Source: Liolophura sinensis (taxonomy: Eukaryota > Mollusca > Polyplacophora > Chitonida > Chitonidae). From it: a stretch of 64,000 bases of DNA. Both the position numbers and the translations under genes were made by a program. Of this stretch, positions 37,802-47,999 are shown piece by piece. The notes under the pieces were generated by a model. It saw nothing but the letters and a program-made list of their open reading frames with translations. It had not been told where the DNA came from and did no database searches. Where the stretch lies: assembly GCF_032854445.1 (NCBI RefSeq), contig NC_088301.1:35267187-35331186 (forward strand). The letters are read 5' to 3'. Position 1 is the first letter of the stretch. Every line of letters starts with the position of its first letter.

Positions 37802-39357
37802 TCAACAGAAATAAAGAGCTGTTCGGTTCACAAGTCTCTTCCCTTCGGTTATTATAGAACACTTTATAAAGTCAATCAAATGTAGTGGAGTCCTGAACAC
37901 ACGTCCACTTCTGGTCACTGTCAATGGGATTGACGTTTGGACAGACGATCTCGGATTGCCTTGACTGCGGTTTAAGTTACTTCCAACTTGGTCTGTGTTA
38001 AGTTTACTCGCAGATTCATTTTCTGGCACAGCTTCCGGGTTGGATTCAGATTTTTTCAAGTGTGGTCGATTTCTTCTAGCAACCGTTCCGTCGTTGCGGG
38101 TAACCTGGTATGATCGCACATTCACCTGTTAATCACAATGGCGGGCTGCCACACTTTATCATGAGGCTTTGTATGCTGTATCCTGACCTTATCTCCTTCT
38201 TGCACGGGAGGTAAATTTCTTGATAAATTTCGGTTGCGTTTCAGGAAGCTTTGTTTGTAGAAGCTGTCGTGATGTAGGTAGCAGGGTTTTCGTTCTCCTG
38301 TTGAAGAGACGTTGAGCTGGAGAGGAATTAGTCGCTTCTGTTGGAGTATTACGATAATCTAACACTGCTAGATATGGATCCATTTTGGCTTAGTTAGCTT
38401 TCTTGAGCAGTCCTTTTGCTATTTTGACTGGGCGTAACCCGGAGAACTGGTGATATGTCGAAAATCATAGTTTGAAGCAAAGTCGGCAAAGTCTTTGGAG
38501 TTAAATGGAGGACCAGTGTCGGTGATAATGGTATCTGGTATTCCATGCCTACCAAAATGTCCTTTCAGTTTGGTGATGACCTGCTTTCCAGTTTTGTCGG
38601 TAATCTGGTCGACTTCGAAAAAATCGCTGAAATAATCGACTGTAGCCAGGTATTCCTTTTGGTTACATGTGAGAAGGTCGGCAGCAGTCTTAGACCGTGG
38701 GCTGTCCGGTATGTTCTGTGAGATAAGTTGTTCCTTTGTCTGCTTTCTCTGGAACGTGCTACAAGTTTCACATTTGGAGATGGCATCAGATATTTCAGAG
38801 TTCATGTTAAGCCAATACGCGCAGTCCCGTGCCCTACACGACTCAATGCCAGTGTGAGCACGATGTATCGGGTTGAGGGTTTCTTTCCGCATGCTAAAAA
38901 GAATGACTACTCTTGGTCTCCGAGAAATGATTTCGTCCTGGACTGACAGCTCATCTCTGATATCAAAGTAGGGCCTATACAGCTGCACTGGAAGCTTCAT
39001 GTTTATGGTCTGGACATTCATTTAAAATGAGGGTTTTCAAATTCTGTAGTGTCGGATCGAGGTTTGTCTCTCTCTGAATTTCGGCAATGTTAGGTTCCGA
39101 GATTGGTAAATACTCGACCATGTTGATGGATTCAAGATCAGTTTCGGTTGGGGAGTTGTCTGCGAGCGCTATGACATCCACCTGATCCTTCAGGCTCTTC
39201 AGTAGTAGGCAGGTATGCTCTAGGCAAAGTGCCGGCGATGTGCATCTCGTTGCCTTTCTTATAGACGATCGTATAGTCATGTTGCTGGAGTCCTAACGGC
39301 ATGCGCTGTAGGCGTTTTGGGACAGTCACCAATGGCCTTTTCAGGATGGATTCTAGA
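37802..39357 (-). pseudogene. Ty3/gypsy pol, RNase H end and integrase (broken)
   Basis: On the minus strand this part reads from the end of RNase H through the inter-domain linker to integrase. At about 38419-39021 one frame carries a zinc-binding H...H and KCETC pattern, followed by core-domain motifs with two catalytic aspartates (TVDYFSDFFEVD and ITDTGPPF). The frame then breaks before the third acidic residue. Two further frames, 38189-38383 and 37802-38125, encode the C-terminal part (DYRNTP, and VTRNDGTVARRNRPHL near the end). Frameshifts separate all these pieces. It continues upstream at 40733 across an inserted PLE. The order of domains is that of the Ty3 class. The element cannot be functional. 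Confidence 0.85.
39352..39357. repeat. Target duplication of the PLE, left copy
   Basis: TCTAGA is repeated at 40727-40732. The flanking Ty3 RNase H residues (minus strand SDHKPLE before, LESIL after) are continuous once the insert is ignored. Confidence 0.8.
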
Positions 39358-40726
39358 TATAAGCGTCAAGTCCGATATTCATATACCATTCGTAGTCCGT
39401 AAAAGGCGTTCCAAGTCGATAATCGCAAGATCCATTTCCAAAACAACGTTTAACACCAACTCCCAAAGAGAAAGGTATGTAAGAAATTATACAAATAAGA
39501 AATATAGCCTATAACACACAAGAGAGAAGCGGTGATCAGTTTTCAATGATGCCGGGTAGACAATGAATAATCCAGACATGAATTCCATATCAAAGTTCGA
39601 ATTCGTAGTCCGTGAATGAGTTCCAAGTCAAATAACAATTAAACAAGTATCTCAGTCGCGCTTTAATTGCAACTGTTCATAAAGGCATCATGCTGATGTA
39701 ATGTGCATGACTATTTTTACGGCCTCTAGCCCCAGGTTAAGCGGTATTAGATACAGTTTGAAAATGACGAGCGTTACAGACCCTAACCGATCAGATTGTG
39801 ATTCAAAAGTAACGGACGATTACGTCTTTCCCGTTAATATGTAAAGATCTCATGGTACAAGAGGCGCCGTCTATGATGTTACACATGACATACAAGACGG
39901 GTACACTGAGAAACCAGCGCCATCTATGTTGTTAAATACCATGTACGTGATAGATATGTACATAGGGATAACAGCGCCGTCTATGTGGTTGATCACAATG
40001 CAGATCGCCAGAGATTCTGAACGCTCTGTCCATACCTGCCAACGAGAGTGTTATACTCTTTGTAAAATTTGAGAAACTTAGAATGAAGGCGTTTGATGGA
40101 GTATCCTTGACAAACTAGTTTTTGAACTAGCAACTTGTGACGCAGATTGGAATCATCCCAATTAACGCAAGATCTGACAAATGCTACAAGGCGAGATATG
40201 TATACGCCATATGCAGGACCCTTTGGTATATTGCTACCTAAATAAGGATAATTTACAATATCAAAATTGGAATTATCCCTTTTATCGTAAAGGCAGCGTT
40301 AAAGGAGACCTTGTTCTTCTTTGTACAGATATAGATCCAATTAAGACGTACCATCAGGACTATCTGTTGTCTCCTTTAAATCCAATGAAGGCGGATAGAT
40401 TTCCTTCACCGCTTCAGCAATATGGAGATTATTTAACGCCAGTAGATCATCAATATGCCGCTTGGTAAATGAAAAGGATCGAGCTTTAAAGATATTACTT
40501 TTAAGTAATTTCTGCAAATAGTCGTATTCATATAAAAACAGGTATAGGTCTGCCAAAAGAGGCGTGCAACTGGTACCCATTGGAATACCTATGCACTGTT
40601 GGTAAATGGTATCTCTGAATTTCACATAGATGTTATTAATGAGAAATTCAAGTAATTCAATAAATAATGTAACATCCCATGAGTGGTAACCTTTATAAAG
40701 AGTAGAACTAAAGAAAGCCTTATTGC
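39358..40726 (-). mobile_element. Penelope-like element, 5'-truncated, inserted in Ty3 RNase H
   Basis: A single 1369 base insertion is bounded by TCTAGA at 39352-39357 and again at 40727-40732. The right part (about 40340-40720, minus strand) encodes RT palm motifs of the Penelope class: QQCIGIPMGTSCTPLLADL, then a diverged catalytic box KRHIDDLLALNN (usually RYIDD). Downstream to about 40060 the frame is broken but keeps PLE-like residues. The left part, 39358-39808, is the noncoding tail that also occurs alone at 5.5 kb and in remnant form at 15.3 and 32.7 kb. Between them lie three spaced GCGCC(G/A)TCTATG motifs. On both sides the host Ty3 RNase H sequence resumes exactly. No GIY-YIG endonuclease domain is present. 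Confidence 0.85.
39864..39985. repeat. Three spaced GCGCC(G/A)TCTATG units
   Basis: The 12 base motif occurs at 39864, 39917 and 39974 with spacings of 53 and 57 bases, inside the PLE between RT and tail. The intervening sequence is only weakly similar. This looks like a decayed tandem array. Confidence 0.7.
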
Positions 40727-40732
40727 TCTAGA
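40727..40732. repeat. Target duplication of the PLE, right copy
   Basis: Second copy of TCTAGA, at the 5' end of the PLE on the minus strand. Confidence 0.8.
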
Positions 40733-42411
40733 GGCTTATGGTCACTCTAGAATCCATGAGTCAAGGCGTTCTTATAAGTACTGGTTGAATTTGGTGAAAG
40801 AGTTTTTTTTTCCATTTGAGCATAGTTGCGCTCGGTCGAGGTAAGAGCTTGGCATCCGTATGCAACGGGTTGACCTCATTGAAGGAGTGTAGCACCAAGA
40901 CCGGTTTCAGAAGCATCGGTCCATAGTGTGATGTCTTCCTTCTCATTGTAGTACTTGAGAACTGGGGCTTCCGTGATGGCTTTCTGGATTGCGATGAAGG
41001 TTTGGTCGTGGTTAGCATTCGATGACAACTCCACATCACGCTTAGTCAGTTGTCTGAGGGGCTCATGTCGATAGTACTTTTACGAACTTAAAAAGATAAT
41101 TGACCACACCAATGACACGTTGCACACCTTGCACGTCACTTGGTTTTGGCATTTTCAGGATAGCTTCCACCTTCTTTGGGTCTGGTTTGAGACCTTCTGC
41201 CGAAAGCACATGTTCGATGATACCTATCGTTCTTTCAGTTTAATTTTGTCAGGGTTTAGGCGAATGTTTTGTTGTATGCATCTCTCCATCAGTTGTATGA
41301 ATCGATTCTCATGGTTGTCGATGGCTTCCTCGTACGATCCCTCGCCCGTAACAAGAAGGTCGTCCGTCACCCGAAATGTACCAGGTAACGTCTGAAGGGC
41401 TTTATCCAGACAATGTTGGAAAATTTCCGGTGAAGGCGAGATACGGAAAGGAAGGCGTAGTCATCTATACCGCCCATAGGTGGTTTCGAAAGTGTTGAGG
41501 TAACTTGATTCTTGTTCGGGAGGGACATGCCAAAATCCATTTCTCAGGTCCAGCTTTGAAAAAAACCTTGGCATTAGTAAGTTCCGGTAGTAAGTCTTCC
41601 ATAACTGGCAGAGGATAGTGGATTCGTTTGAGCGCTTTCTTCAGTGGGTGCATATTCTGGGTTTTCCACTGGGGTTCTTGACGATAACCAGGATTGACAC
41701 CCAATGTGTTGGTGTGCTGACAGGCGTTATTACATTGAGGTTCTCCAATCTGTCCAGTTCAGCTTTCAATTCTTTTCTGAATGCGTGTGGAATCCTTCGT
41801 TTGTTTGACAGGTGTAACAGTGCTGTCGATTTCCAGTTTCTGTTTGATCTGACCTACATCTCCAGAAAAGACATCTGTGAAACTTGTCTTCCTTGTCTAG
41901 AATGTCTTCCTTGGTCGGTCCCTGTTTAGATGGGTTGAGTTGAACTACAGCATTGTGTTCATCCTCGTTGACTTCCAAGATGTTCTCATACATCACTTTA
42001 AGGAACTTCATTTGTTGTGCTGATCGAGATCCAATCAGCGGTACTCGATGATCCGGTAGAACAACAGTCTCATCTGTATTTCTTGGAATTCTTAGGATTG
42101 ACAAGTTTGAGTTTGGCTCTCCCGAGGGCTGTAATGTTTGAGTTCTGAGTTTCACATCAGATTTGCGATTTTTAGCACCTTGAGGAAGATGGTGTTGAGA
42201 ATTTACGTTGCAAGTGGCTCCTGAATCTATCTGAAACTGTTTGGCTTGGCCGTCCAAGTTGAGAGTCGCAATGATCTTAGAGCATGTTTCAACTTCATAT
42301 GCCCTGTGTTTTCCAGATTGTCCTCGGTTAGAACATTTAGATGCAAAATGAGAGAGCTTGTCACAGTTGTTACACGTTTTAGCTGGGCAGTTTTCCCTTG
42401 TGGACAGATGA
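40733..42411 (-). pseudogene. Ty3/gypsy zinc knuckle, protease, RT and RNase H (broken)
   Basis: Read on the minus strand, it starts at about 42400 with a nucleocapsid-type knuckle, CNNCDKLSHFASKC (CX2CX4HX4C). Protease follows with the active-site motif FQIDSGATCN in the 41766-42257 frame. RT motifs then appear in pieces in several frames (KALKRIHYPLPVMEDLLPEL at about 41600, followed by a decayed palm and thumb). RNase H begins with the TDASETGLGATLL-type motif at about 40920. At least four frameshifts or stops interrupt the series. At 40733 the coding sequence is split by the PLE and resumes at 39357. Confidence 0.85.
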
Positions 42412-44450
42412 ATTTAAGAAATAATGTTCGCGTCAGGTTTACAAATGTTTTAGACCTAAAATTTGTTTTCCCAAACTCTAAAACTTGTAAATTTGTAAAC
42501 TCTTCCACATCGGTTTGATGTACAACTACCGTTAGACTACCATGACCCGAACATTATCTATTACCTTGGTAGCAGAAATATGTTTTCGTAACTATAACAA
42601 AAACTCCATTGCGGTATAGATTAACAGCACAAAACGCACCCACTTTCCCTGAAACGTTGTTTTTGTCCAACCGAACGTTCTAAAGGGGCGTGATCTAAGT
42701 CTGGACTAAACCATGATGTGTTTTACAGGGGGTGTTAAAATGCGATGCTAAATATTACGGACGTGCTTCACGACTAGGATAGAATAATGAAAAGAGTACG
42801 TTTGTTGCTCGAAAACAATTCCGATTATAAAATATAGCACTATAAAATAAAACATCTGCAGAGTTGCTTTCATATTTTCCTGCTTCAGAAGGGTAGGCTC
42901 GGTGAGACAGGCACGGTGTCAAACAGCGACCACACTTTTCCCAAACTCTGTCTGACAGAGCTAAAGGAACTGGAAACCTCTGGATTAGCAAAACGACAAC
43001 AAAAGTGGGGAGTTCAACGATTTAAACGTAATTAAAGTCTGAATTACGTACGAAAATAATAATCGAAACACACAAAATTAGGTTAACAATAGTTTGATAC
43101 TGAATTTTATTTTGTTTACTTGTGTAAAGGCTTTGCGGTCGTGTTGTATTCTGTATCAAATTCATAAACACTGGGTAACGAATGTTGAAATAATGGAACA
43201 CTTCAGTTCACATTTTCAATTCAATGTTAATTTCTCAACATATGATGATAAATAACAAAACAATAACAGCATCATAGATATGTGTGATAGACATATGGAT
43301 GGCTATCACAATTTAAATTTGCAATGACGCACTCCGTACAAAGTTATATGTACATTAAACCAGCTCCGTGCACGTTTCACTCGGTGCGCCGTACCAGTTA
43401 CGTTATATTTTTCGCGTCACACTCATGCATAAAGGCCACATGATGTACCAGATTTGAAGATCTGGGTAAACGGCAATATATTGGCGGCAGTCAGACAATA
43501 GCGTTTGCGGAGAGAAAAGATGAGTAAACGGACTGAACATTGTGAAAAAAAACAACAGTTTAACACGGATAAACATCAAACAAGGTTTGATGGTTGAAAA
43601 GGACGATCTGCAACCAGTCCGGAGCTATCCAGCGGATGTGAAATTGATGTGAACTGTGCTGTTATTTATTGTTGCATTGTTGAACAGCCCTCCAAAACTT
43701 TGAGGCGTGACTGAAAACTGGGAGTTTGCCATTTGGATGGTATTGCTACTGTTACATTATAGTCGACAGCGTTGGGCATTTGCACTGGGAGTGGCGTGAC
43801 TGACATGGGAGTATTTTTACTCAACGGCATTTTCACGTTCAGCATTTTCTGATAACACACTTGAACCATGCAGGATAGTGCTGATTTCACGGCGTTTTGA
43901 AACGGACGGTTTGGTGACATAACTCCGTACACTGGATTCATTGCGGTGGCCTGTCACAGACATAACGTCCACCACAGAAATCCCTGCATTAGCAAGAACT
44001 GTGGCTGTCGTAGCCCGGACGCAGTGATTTGTGTACCGGCGGCTAAGTATCGCATCGCGGGAAATATCAGACATCATGGATCCGATCGTTTTGTAACCCA
44101 TTGGTTGATTGCCATACCATGGTTTGTGGTCAACTGGGACGTTTAGGAGAGGCCGCTGAAAGAAAGACTCGCAGGAAGAATTATCAGGTCCGTATGTAAA
44201 AAAACATTTCGTGAAACCATTATTATCTCTTATTGTGTAGCATTCAAACGTCCATATGGGCTTTAAATCATCTCTAAGCTGACACTTTTCTCCTTTAGAC
44301 CCGTCCAGACGTCAAACGCTTCTGTCTCATGATTAGGGTATCTCACGACGTAGATAATGTACACTTGGCACATTGCCAAGCCGTGCGTTGTATGTAATAA
44401 AAAGGAATCGAAGGGTAATAGAAGTGCAGTTATACTTCAGTGGTGCAGAC
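42412..44450 (-). mobile_element. Insert in Ty3 gag carrying a Crypton-type recombinase
   Basis: About 2 kb without Ty3 similarity separates the gag body (above 44.45 kb) from the zinc knuckle (below 42.41 kb). Its only recognisable content is a tyrosine recombinase on the minus strand. The part at 42.5-43.6 kb is noncoding as far as I can see. I found no terminal inverted repeats, as expected for Cryptons, and could not define exact ends. Confidence 0.5.
43670..44350 (-). pseudogene. Crypton-type tyrosine recombinase, C-terminal half, broken
   Basis: The best frame runs from 44101 down to 43817 and carries the catalytic signature of tyrosine recombinases: HCVRATT (the H-x-x-R box with the second Arg), then TGHRNESSVRSY, which supplies the H/R pair and the nucleophilic Tyr. 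Upstream at about 44110-44350 another frame keeps similarity to the same family (GNQPMGYKTIGSMMSDIS links the two). A frameshift separates them, and stops occur near 44280. The most similar proteins I know are the Crypton and domesticated Crypton-derived recombinases of animals. This is a dead copy. Confidence 0.75.
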
Positions 44451-45100
44451 GTTTTTTTCTTACTGAGTTACTCTTTGCAGACATTGTGCGAGAATGTTGA
44501 TGTCCACGAGACTTCTTGGCAGATTTCTTCGAGTAAAAGATATCCTAGTGCTTTCTAGTCATAGCTTTGACTTGGGTAGCAGTTAATTCAGCAACTAGAC
44601 ACACGTCGATGCATTTTTTGAGAGAGAGCTTCTTTCGTGCACTGTTGTCTCGCACGCCACACACAATTCTGTCTCTGATCATCGTGTAGATCATAAAAGT
44701 TACAAGTGCGTGCTTAGGGCTCTAAGTTTAGTAGCATAAGTGTCAAAAGAGTCGGTTTTCCGTTGCACAGATTGTTGGACACATACCGTTCATAAATGAC
44801 ACTGGTTTCTCCTAAACAATGTCTTTCCATGAGTCGAAGAATAGTAACCTTGTCCTGGCCAGCTTCCTCGTTTTCAAAAGGTAAATCATTAAAAACTTCC
44901 AAGGCATCAGGACCAATGCAGGTAACAAAGGTGGCAACACGGTATTTGTTGTCTTGATCCACTTAGTTAGCGACGATTTCGTATGAGCCCCATACTTGTC
45001 TCCACTTCTTCCTGTTATGACCTAAATTGCCACTCATATGCAGTCTTTGGAGAAGGTGCACATTAGTGTGGAATCTAGGAAGGACAGGAGCCTCCGCCAT
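44451..45100 (-). pseudogene. Ty3/gypsy gag (broken)
   Basis: The likely start Met is at 45098-45100 (MAEAPVLPRF). After a frameshift near 44963 the 44714-44962 frame encodes a typical retrotransposon capsid stretch (YRVATFVTCIGPDALEVFND, then HCLGETSVIYERY). Further similarity continues to about 44545 in another frame, with residues around the RDRIVCGVRD-type motif visible at about 44660. It belongs to the same element as the pol pieces at 37.8-42.4 kb. Gag packages element RNA into virus-like particles. This copy is inactive. Confidence 0.8.
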
Positions 45101-45144
45101 ATTGTGGGTAGGGGTTAAGAGACGCAACGATTTGCAGCAGTATC

Positions 45145-45411
45145 TATCAGTCACAAGGGGGCCTCCGTGGCTCAGTCGGTTAGCGCGCTAGGGCAGCGTA
45201 ATGACCCAGAAGCCTCTCACCAATGCGGTCGCTGTGAGTTCAAGTCCAGCTCATGCTGGCTTCCTCTCCGTCCGTAAGTGGGAAGGTCTGTCAGCAACCT
45301 GCGGATGGTCGTGGGTTTCCCCCGGGCTCTGCCCGGTTTCCTCCCTCCATAATGCTGGCCGCCGTCGTGTAAGTGAAATATTTTTGAGTACGGCGTAAAA
45401 CACCAATCAAA

Positions 45412-45446
<35 letters not shown>

Positions 45447-45460
45447 ATATCAGTCACAAG
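45145..45460 (+). mobile_element. AAAT-tailed tRNA-SINE, best preserved full-length copy
   Basis: The body spans 45158-45447, flanked by perfect 13 base duplications TATCAGTCACAAG at 45145-45157 and 45448-45460. The head GGCCTCCGTGGCTCAGTCGG, followed by TTAGCGCGCTAG, resembles a tRNA A box region, and GTGAGTTCAAGTCCAGC resembles a B box. Then follow TCAGCAACCTGCGGATGGTC, a GGGCTCTGCCCGG hairpin, CATAATGCTGGCCGCCGTCG, TGAGTACGGCGTAAAACACC and an (AAAT)n tail at 45409-45447. It lies just upstream of the Ty3 gag start, in its leader. It is probably young, given the perfect duplication and intact boxes. Confidence 0.92.
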
Positions 45461-45526
45461 CACACAGTGAAAGATAATTGTAGCAGACTTCACAGTTATT
45501 TAGTATTTATTTACGCCATACTGTTT

Positions 45527-45549
45527 ATCGCGAACAGTATACTTCACAG
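45527..45549. other. Short inverted repeat
   Basis: ATACTGTT and AACAGTAT flank TATCGCG. Two ACTTCACAGT(T/A)ATTTA direct repeats (about 45488 and 45541) surround it. It may belong to the LTR or leader of the Ty3 element. Confidence 0.6.
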
Positions 45550-45769
45550 TAATTTACTCACCAGCACTCGGAGAACAGTGCAGTAATTGTAACAGATCCT
45601 GTGTGCAACTTCTCCAATTTGTCATCAGTTTTAATGTGGTCCAAAAGAGTTTCCGTCGAAAAAAAACAAAAAAAATATCCAACGCTGAATAATGTGGTCG
45701 CAACAGGCTTCCATAGAAATTTAACTCGAGCGCGGTTTCATATTTGCAGATGAAATAAATCTACTGAAT

Positions 45770-46143
45770 TCATGAGAATAGCTTAGTTATTTTCTTGTAG
45801 TGAATACCGAAAGAGTGTATAGAACAGCAGTACATTAAAATCACCAGCAGAAAGATGCGCCGAAGAACGGTCCGCTTACCAGCATACAACACTTCAGAAC
45901 GATCCATCAAAGATTCCGGTTCCAGGCGTTCCCAGGCGTACAGAAACTGAATCTGATCAGACGCAGCCTGTAAGGTTGTGTCAAACTTTTGGACATAAAC
46001 GCTACGTGTAGGTCGGCTGCGTCGATTTGTACCAAGTTGTTTACGATTGCAAGTCGGCCTACGCCCTGTTTTACGCTGAAGTCGATTTTGTCGAGTTGGA
46101 CACGAATTCTTAGGTCCGCAACTTGACATACGTCAATGACCAT
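45770..46143 (-). other. Coding-like minus-strand ORF, unidentified
   Basis: The frame 45770-46129 is open for 119 codons from a Met (MSSCGPKNSCPTRQ...) in sequence richer in G and C than its flanks. The alternative frame 45907-46143 is also open for 78 codons. The predicted protein is basic in its first half (RKTGRRPTCNRKQ) and hydrophobic near the C-terminus (IFLLVILMYCC). I recognise no family. Its place directly 5' of the Ty3 leader could make it part of an older element. Confidence 0.25.
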
Positions 46144-46159
46144 TGCGATCAGTGAAATA

Positions 46160-46285
46160 TCTGTTCGTCAGGTTCGACATTCTAAAGCACAGCACCCAAA
46201 CGAATATGTAAGATAAAGCTGGTAACATGTAAGAGAGAAGCAGTCAAGGTTTTTCACTGATGCAGGGAAGACATTCTATATTCTG
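46160..46285 (-). repeat. Penelope-tail-like repeat, copy E
   Basis: Short segment with GTCAGGTTCGACATTCT, GAATATGTAAGATAAAGC, TAAGAGAGAAGCAGTCA and CACTGATGCAGGGAAGACA, matching the first third of the PLE tail in the same order and orientation as copies A and B. Confidence 0.45.
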
Positions 46286-46289
46286 CGGA

Positions 46290-46985
46290 GTGAAACGCTT
46301 TTAATTTTCATCATATTTTGCATTCATAACAACACCACAAATAAGAATGCAATAACGAAAACAATATCTCAAATGCACGCGTGCTGACAAGCATATAATA
46401 CCAAAATTTGTTCCTAAATAGAATACAGAGGCGTGTTTTTCCTATACTGTCATGGCTTTTTATCTTGCACAAAGAGAAAATAACCGATCACATAAAAACG
46501 CAGCTCAAATTGTTGCTCGGGTCGCGCTTTTCTGGCTATCGTCCAGACCCATCTATTTCTAAGTCGATTAACTATCCTCCTTCTCATCTAATACAATCTC
46601 AGGCTAATTTTTCGCTTGCGTCGGTGTCCCATATCTTTTTGTTAGTCAACATAAAGACAACCCCAAATGACTTGTAATAGGTTCTGTTTCTCTTCCTGGG
46701 GTTAGCATAGAAAATTGATTTTATTTTTGTGTTTTCGCTGAAGATATGAGTTACCACGCTGTTACAATAGAAGCAAACGAGTTACGCTACGCAATCGTTT
46801 AGACATCATTTTCCCTACACTCGAATTGTGTTCCCTAATACTTTGGCAACCTTGAGATTCGAAAGAGTTTTGAGGCTACTTGTTGCTTCATAGTGAGCAT
46901 AACGTAACATGTAAGTTAATACATTTATAAATAAAGCTGTACTCACATCCACAAACAACTTTGCTATGTTACCAGAAGAATGTAC
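46290..46985. other. No recognisable feature
   Basis: A plus-strand frame at 46408-46677 (89 codons) is open but shows no known domain. Confidence 0.35.
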
Positions 46986-46987
46986 TA

Positions 46988-47270
46988 TTTTTATTTGATT
47001 TGTTTTGATTGGTGTTTTACGCTGTACCCTCTCTTATTTCACTTATACGAAAGGGGGGTGGGGGGGGGGGCAGCATTCTGGTGGGACGAATACGGGCAGG
47101 GCTTGGACGAAACCAAAGACCATCTGCAGGTTGCGTTCGGCCCGAGAGGAAGATAGAATCAGCTGGACTCTCAGAGCGACCACATTGGTGAGAGGCTTCT
47201 GGGTTATTGCGCCAGGACAGACCACAGAAGAAACCTACAACGATCCACAGGTTGCTGCCAGGCCAATAGA
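46988..47270 (-). mobile_element. Rearranged AAAT-tailed SINE with poly-G expansion
   Basis: The plus strand starts with TTTGATTGGTGTTTTACGCTGT-like family sequence, then ACTTATACGAAAGG and a G-rich expansion (47053-47070), CAGCATTCTGGTGGGACGAA, and the reverse of the head up to about 47215. A second partial copy of the internal ACGATCCACAGGTTGCTGCC block follows at about 47240-47268. The copy is therefore internally duplicated or is two nested copies. Several open frames across it are by-products. Confidence 0.75.
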
Positions 47271-47576
47271 ATAGTTTAAATGAATAAATTCTATATACCA
47301 ATATTTCATGATGAAGTTACTAAGTTAAGTTACTAAAATGTGATGCTGCTTGAAGTCATTGCACGTTTAGTTGCAGGAGAAACGCCTCTCAAACAACGGC
47401 AGTATATTGCAATGAATGACTTTTAAATATATTTTAGGGAACATTTAAATGGTTGTTATCCCTGACATTGCGACAATATAGAATCCATAAGCCAATGTAA
47501 AAAGAGGCTTTGCTACGTAGTTAGAGTATATTGTTGACTTTATGCCAGTTCTTTAATGTTCAAGTTGTGTTCCACG

Positions 47577-47964
47577 CTAACCGCCTGCAGTTTCGACGTT
47601 CGCGTTGGACGCTGACCTGTTGGTTAACCTTAACGTCACCGTAATTGATGGCCTATAGGAGACAATTAAACTCGGGTTACGCAGATTCTGAGAGAGGTTC
47701 CCAGACGGAAGCGTTTTCAAGAGTTTCTCTAAGTCAACAGACCTATAAATTAGATTCGCTCTCGATAACTTGACGTACGTCATCGTATGTTAACGCCAGG
47801 GTTAACTCGCTTTCTTCTTTTTTGAGATCAATTAAGTAAACCGAAGTAGGAAGGGGACATGTCAGCCGGTCTCGATGCGTTCTGATCTGACGCAGTGCTG
47901 ATTTAATTGACAGTTTGGGGGATGGAAATGGCAGATTGATGTTCAATACAGAGGAAAATGACAA
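47577..47964 (-). other. Two overlapping coding-like frames, unidentified
   Basis: Minus frames 47743-47964 (from MSFSSVLNINLPFPSPKL) and 47577-47783 abut with a shift. The first ends at a TAG directly followed by GTCTGT, and the second reads on through IYRSVDLEKLLKTLPSG. Together they look like one coding stretch of about 125 residues broken by a frameshift or intron, with alternating polar and hydrophobic residues. I do not recognise the family. A poly-G run (47978-47995) lies immediately upstream on this strand as poly-C. Confidence 0.25.
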
Positions 47965-47977
47965 AACTCAACATGAT

Positions 47978-47995
47978 GGGGGGGGGGGGGGGGGG
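47978..47995 (+). repeat. 18 bp poly-G tract
   Basis: Eighteen consecutive G. Such pure runs are prone to length change and assembly error. Confidence 0.95.
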
Positions 47996-47999
47996 CTGG

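Noticed and set aside
40181-40468. 95-codon plus-strand open frame
   Set aside because: Antisense shadow of the Penelope RT.
41120-41395. Plus-strand open frames in the 38-42.5 kb region
   Set aside because: All are antisense to the decayed Ty3 pol and contain no motif of their own.
45158-45240. Possible functional tRNA gene
   Set aside because: A and B box-like motifs are present, but spacing is too long and the acceptor stem is missing. It is the head of a SINE with a target duplication.
45409-45447. Tandem repeat resembling a CRISPR-like or satellite array
   Set aside because: It is the (AAAT)n tail of a SINE. No spacer-repeat structure exists anywhere in the window.
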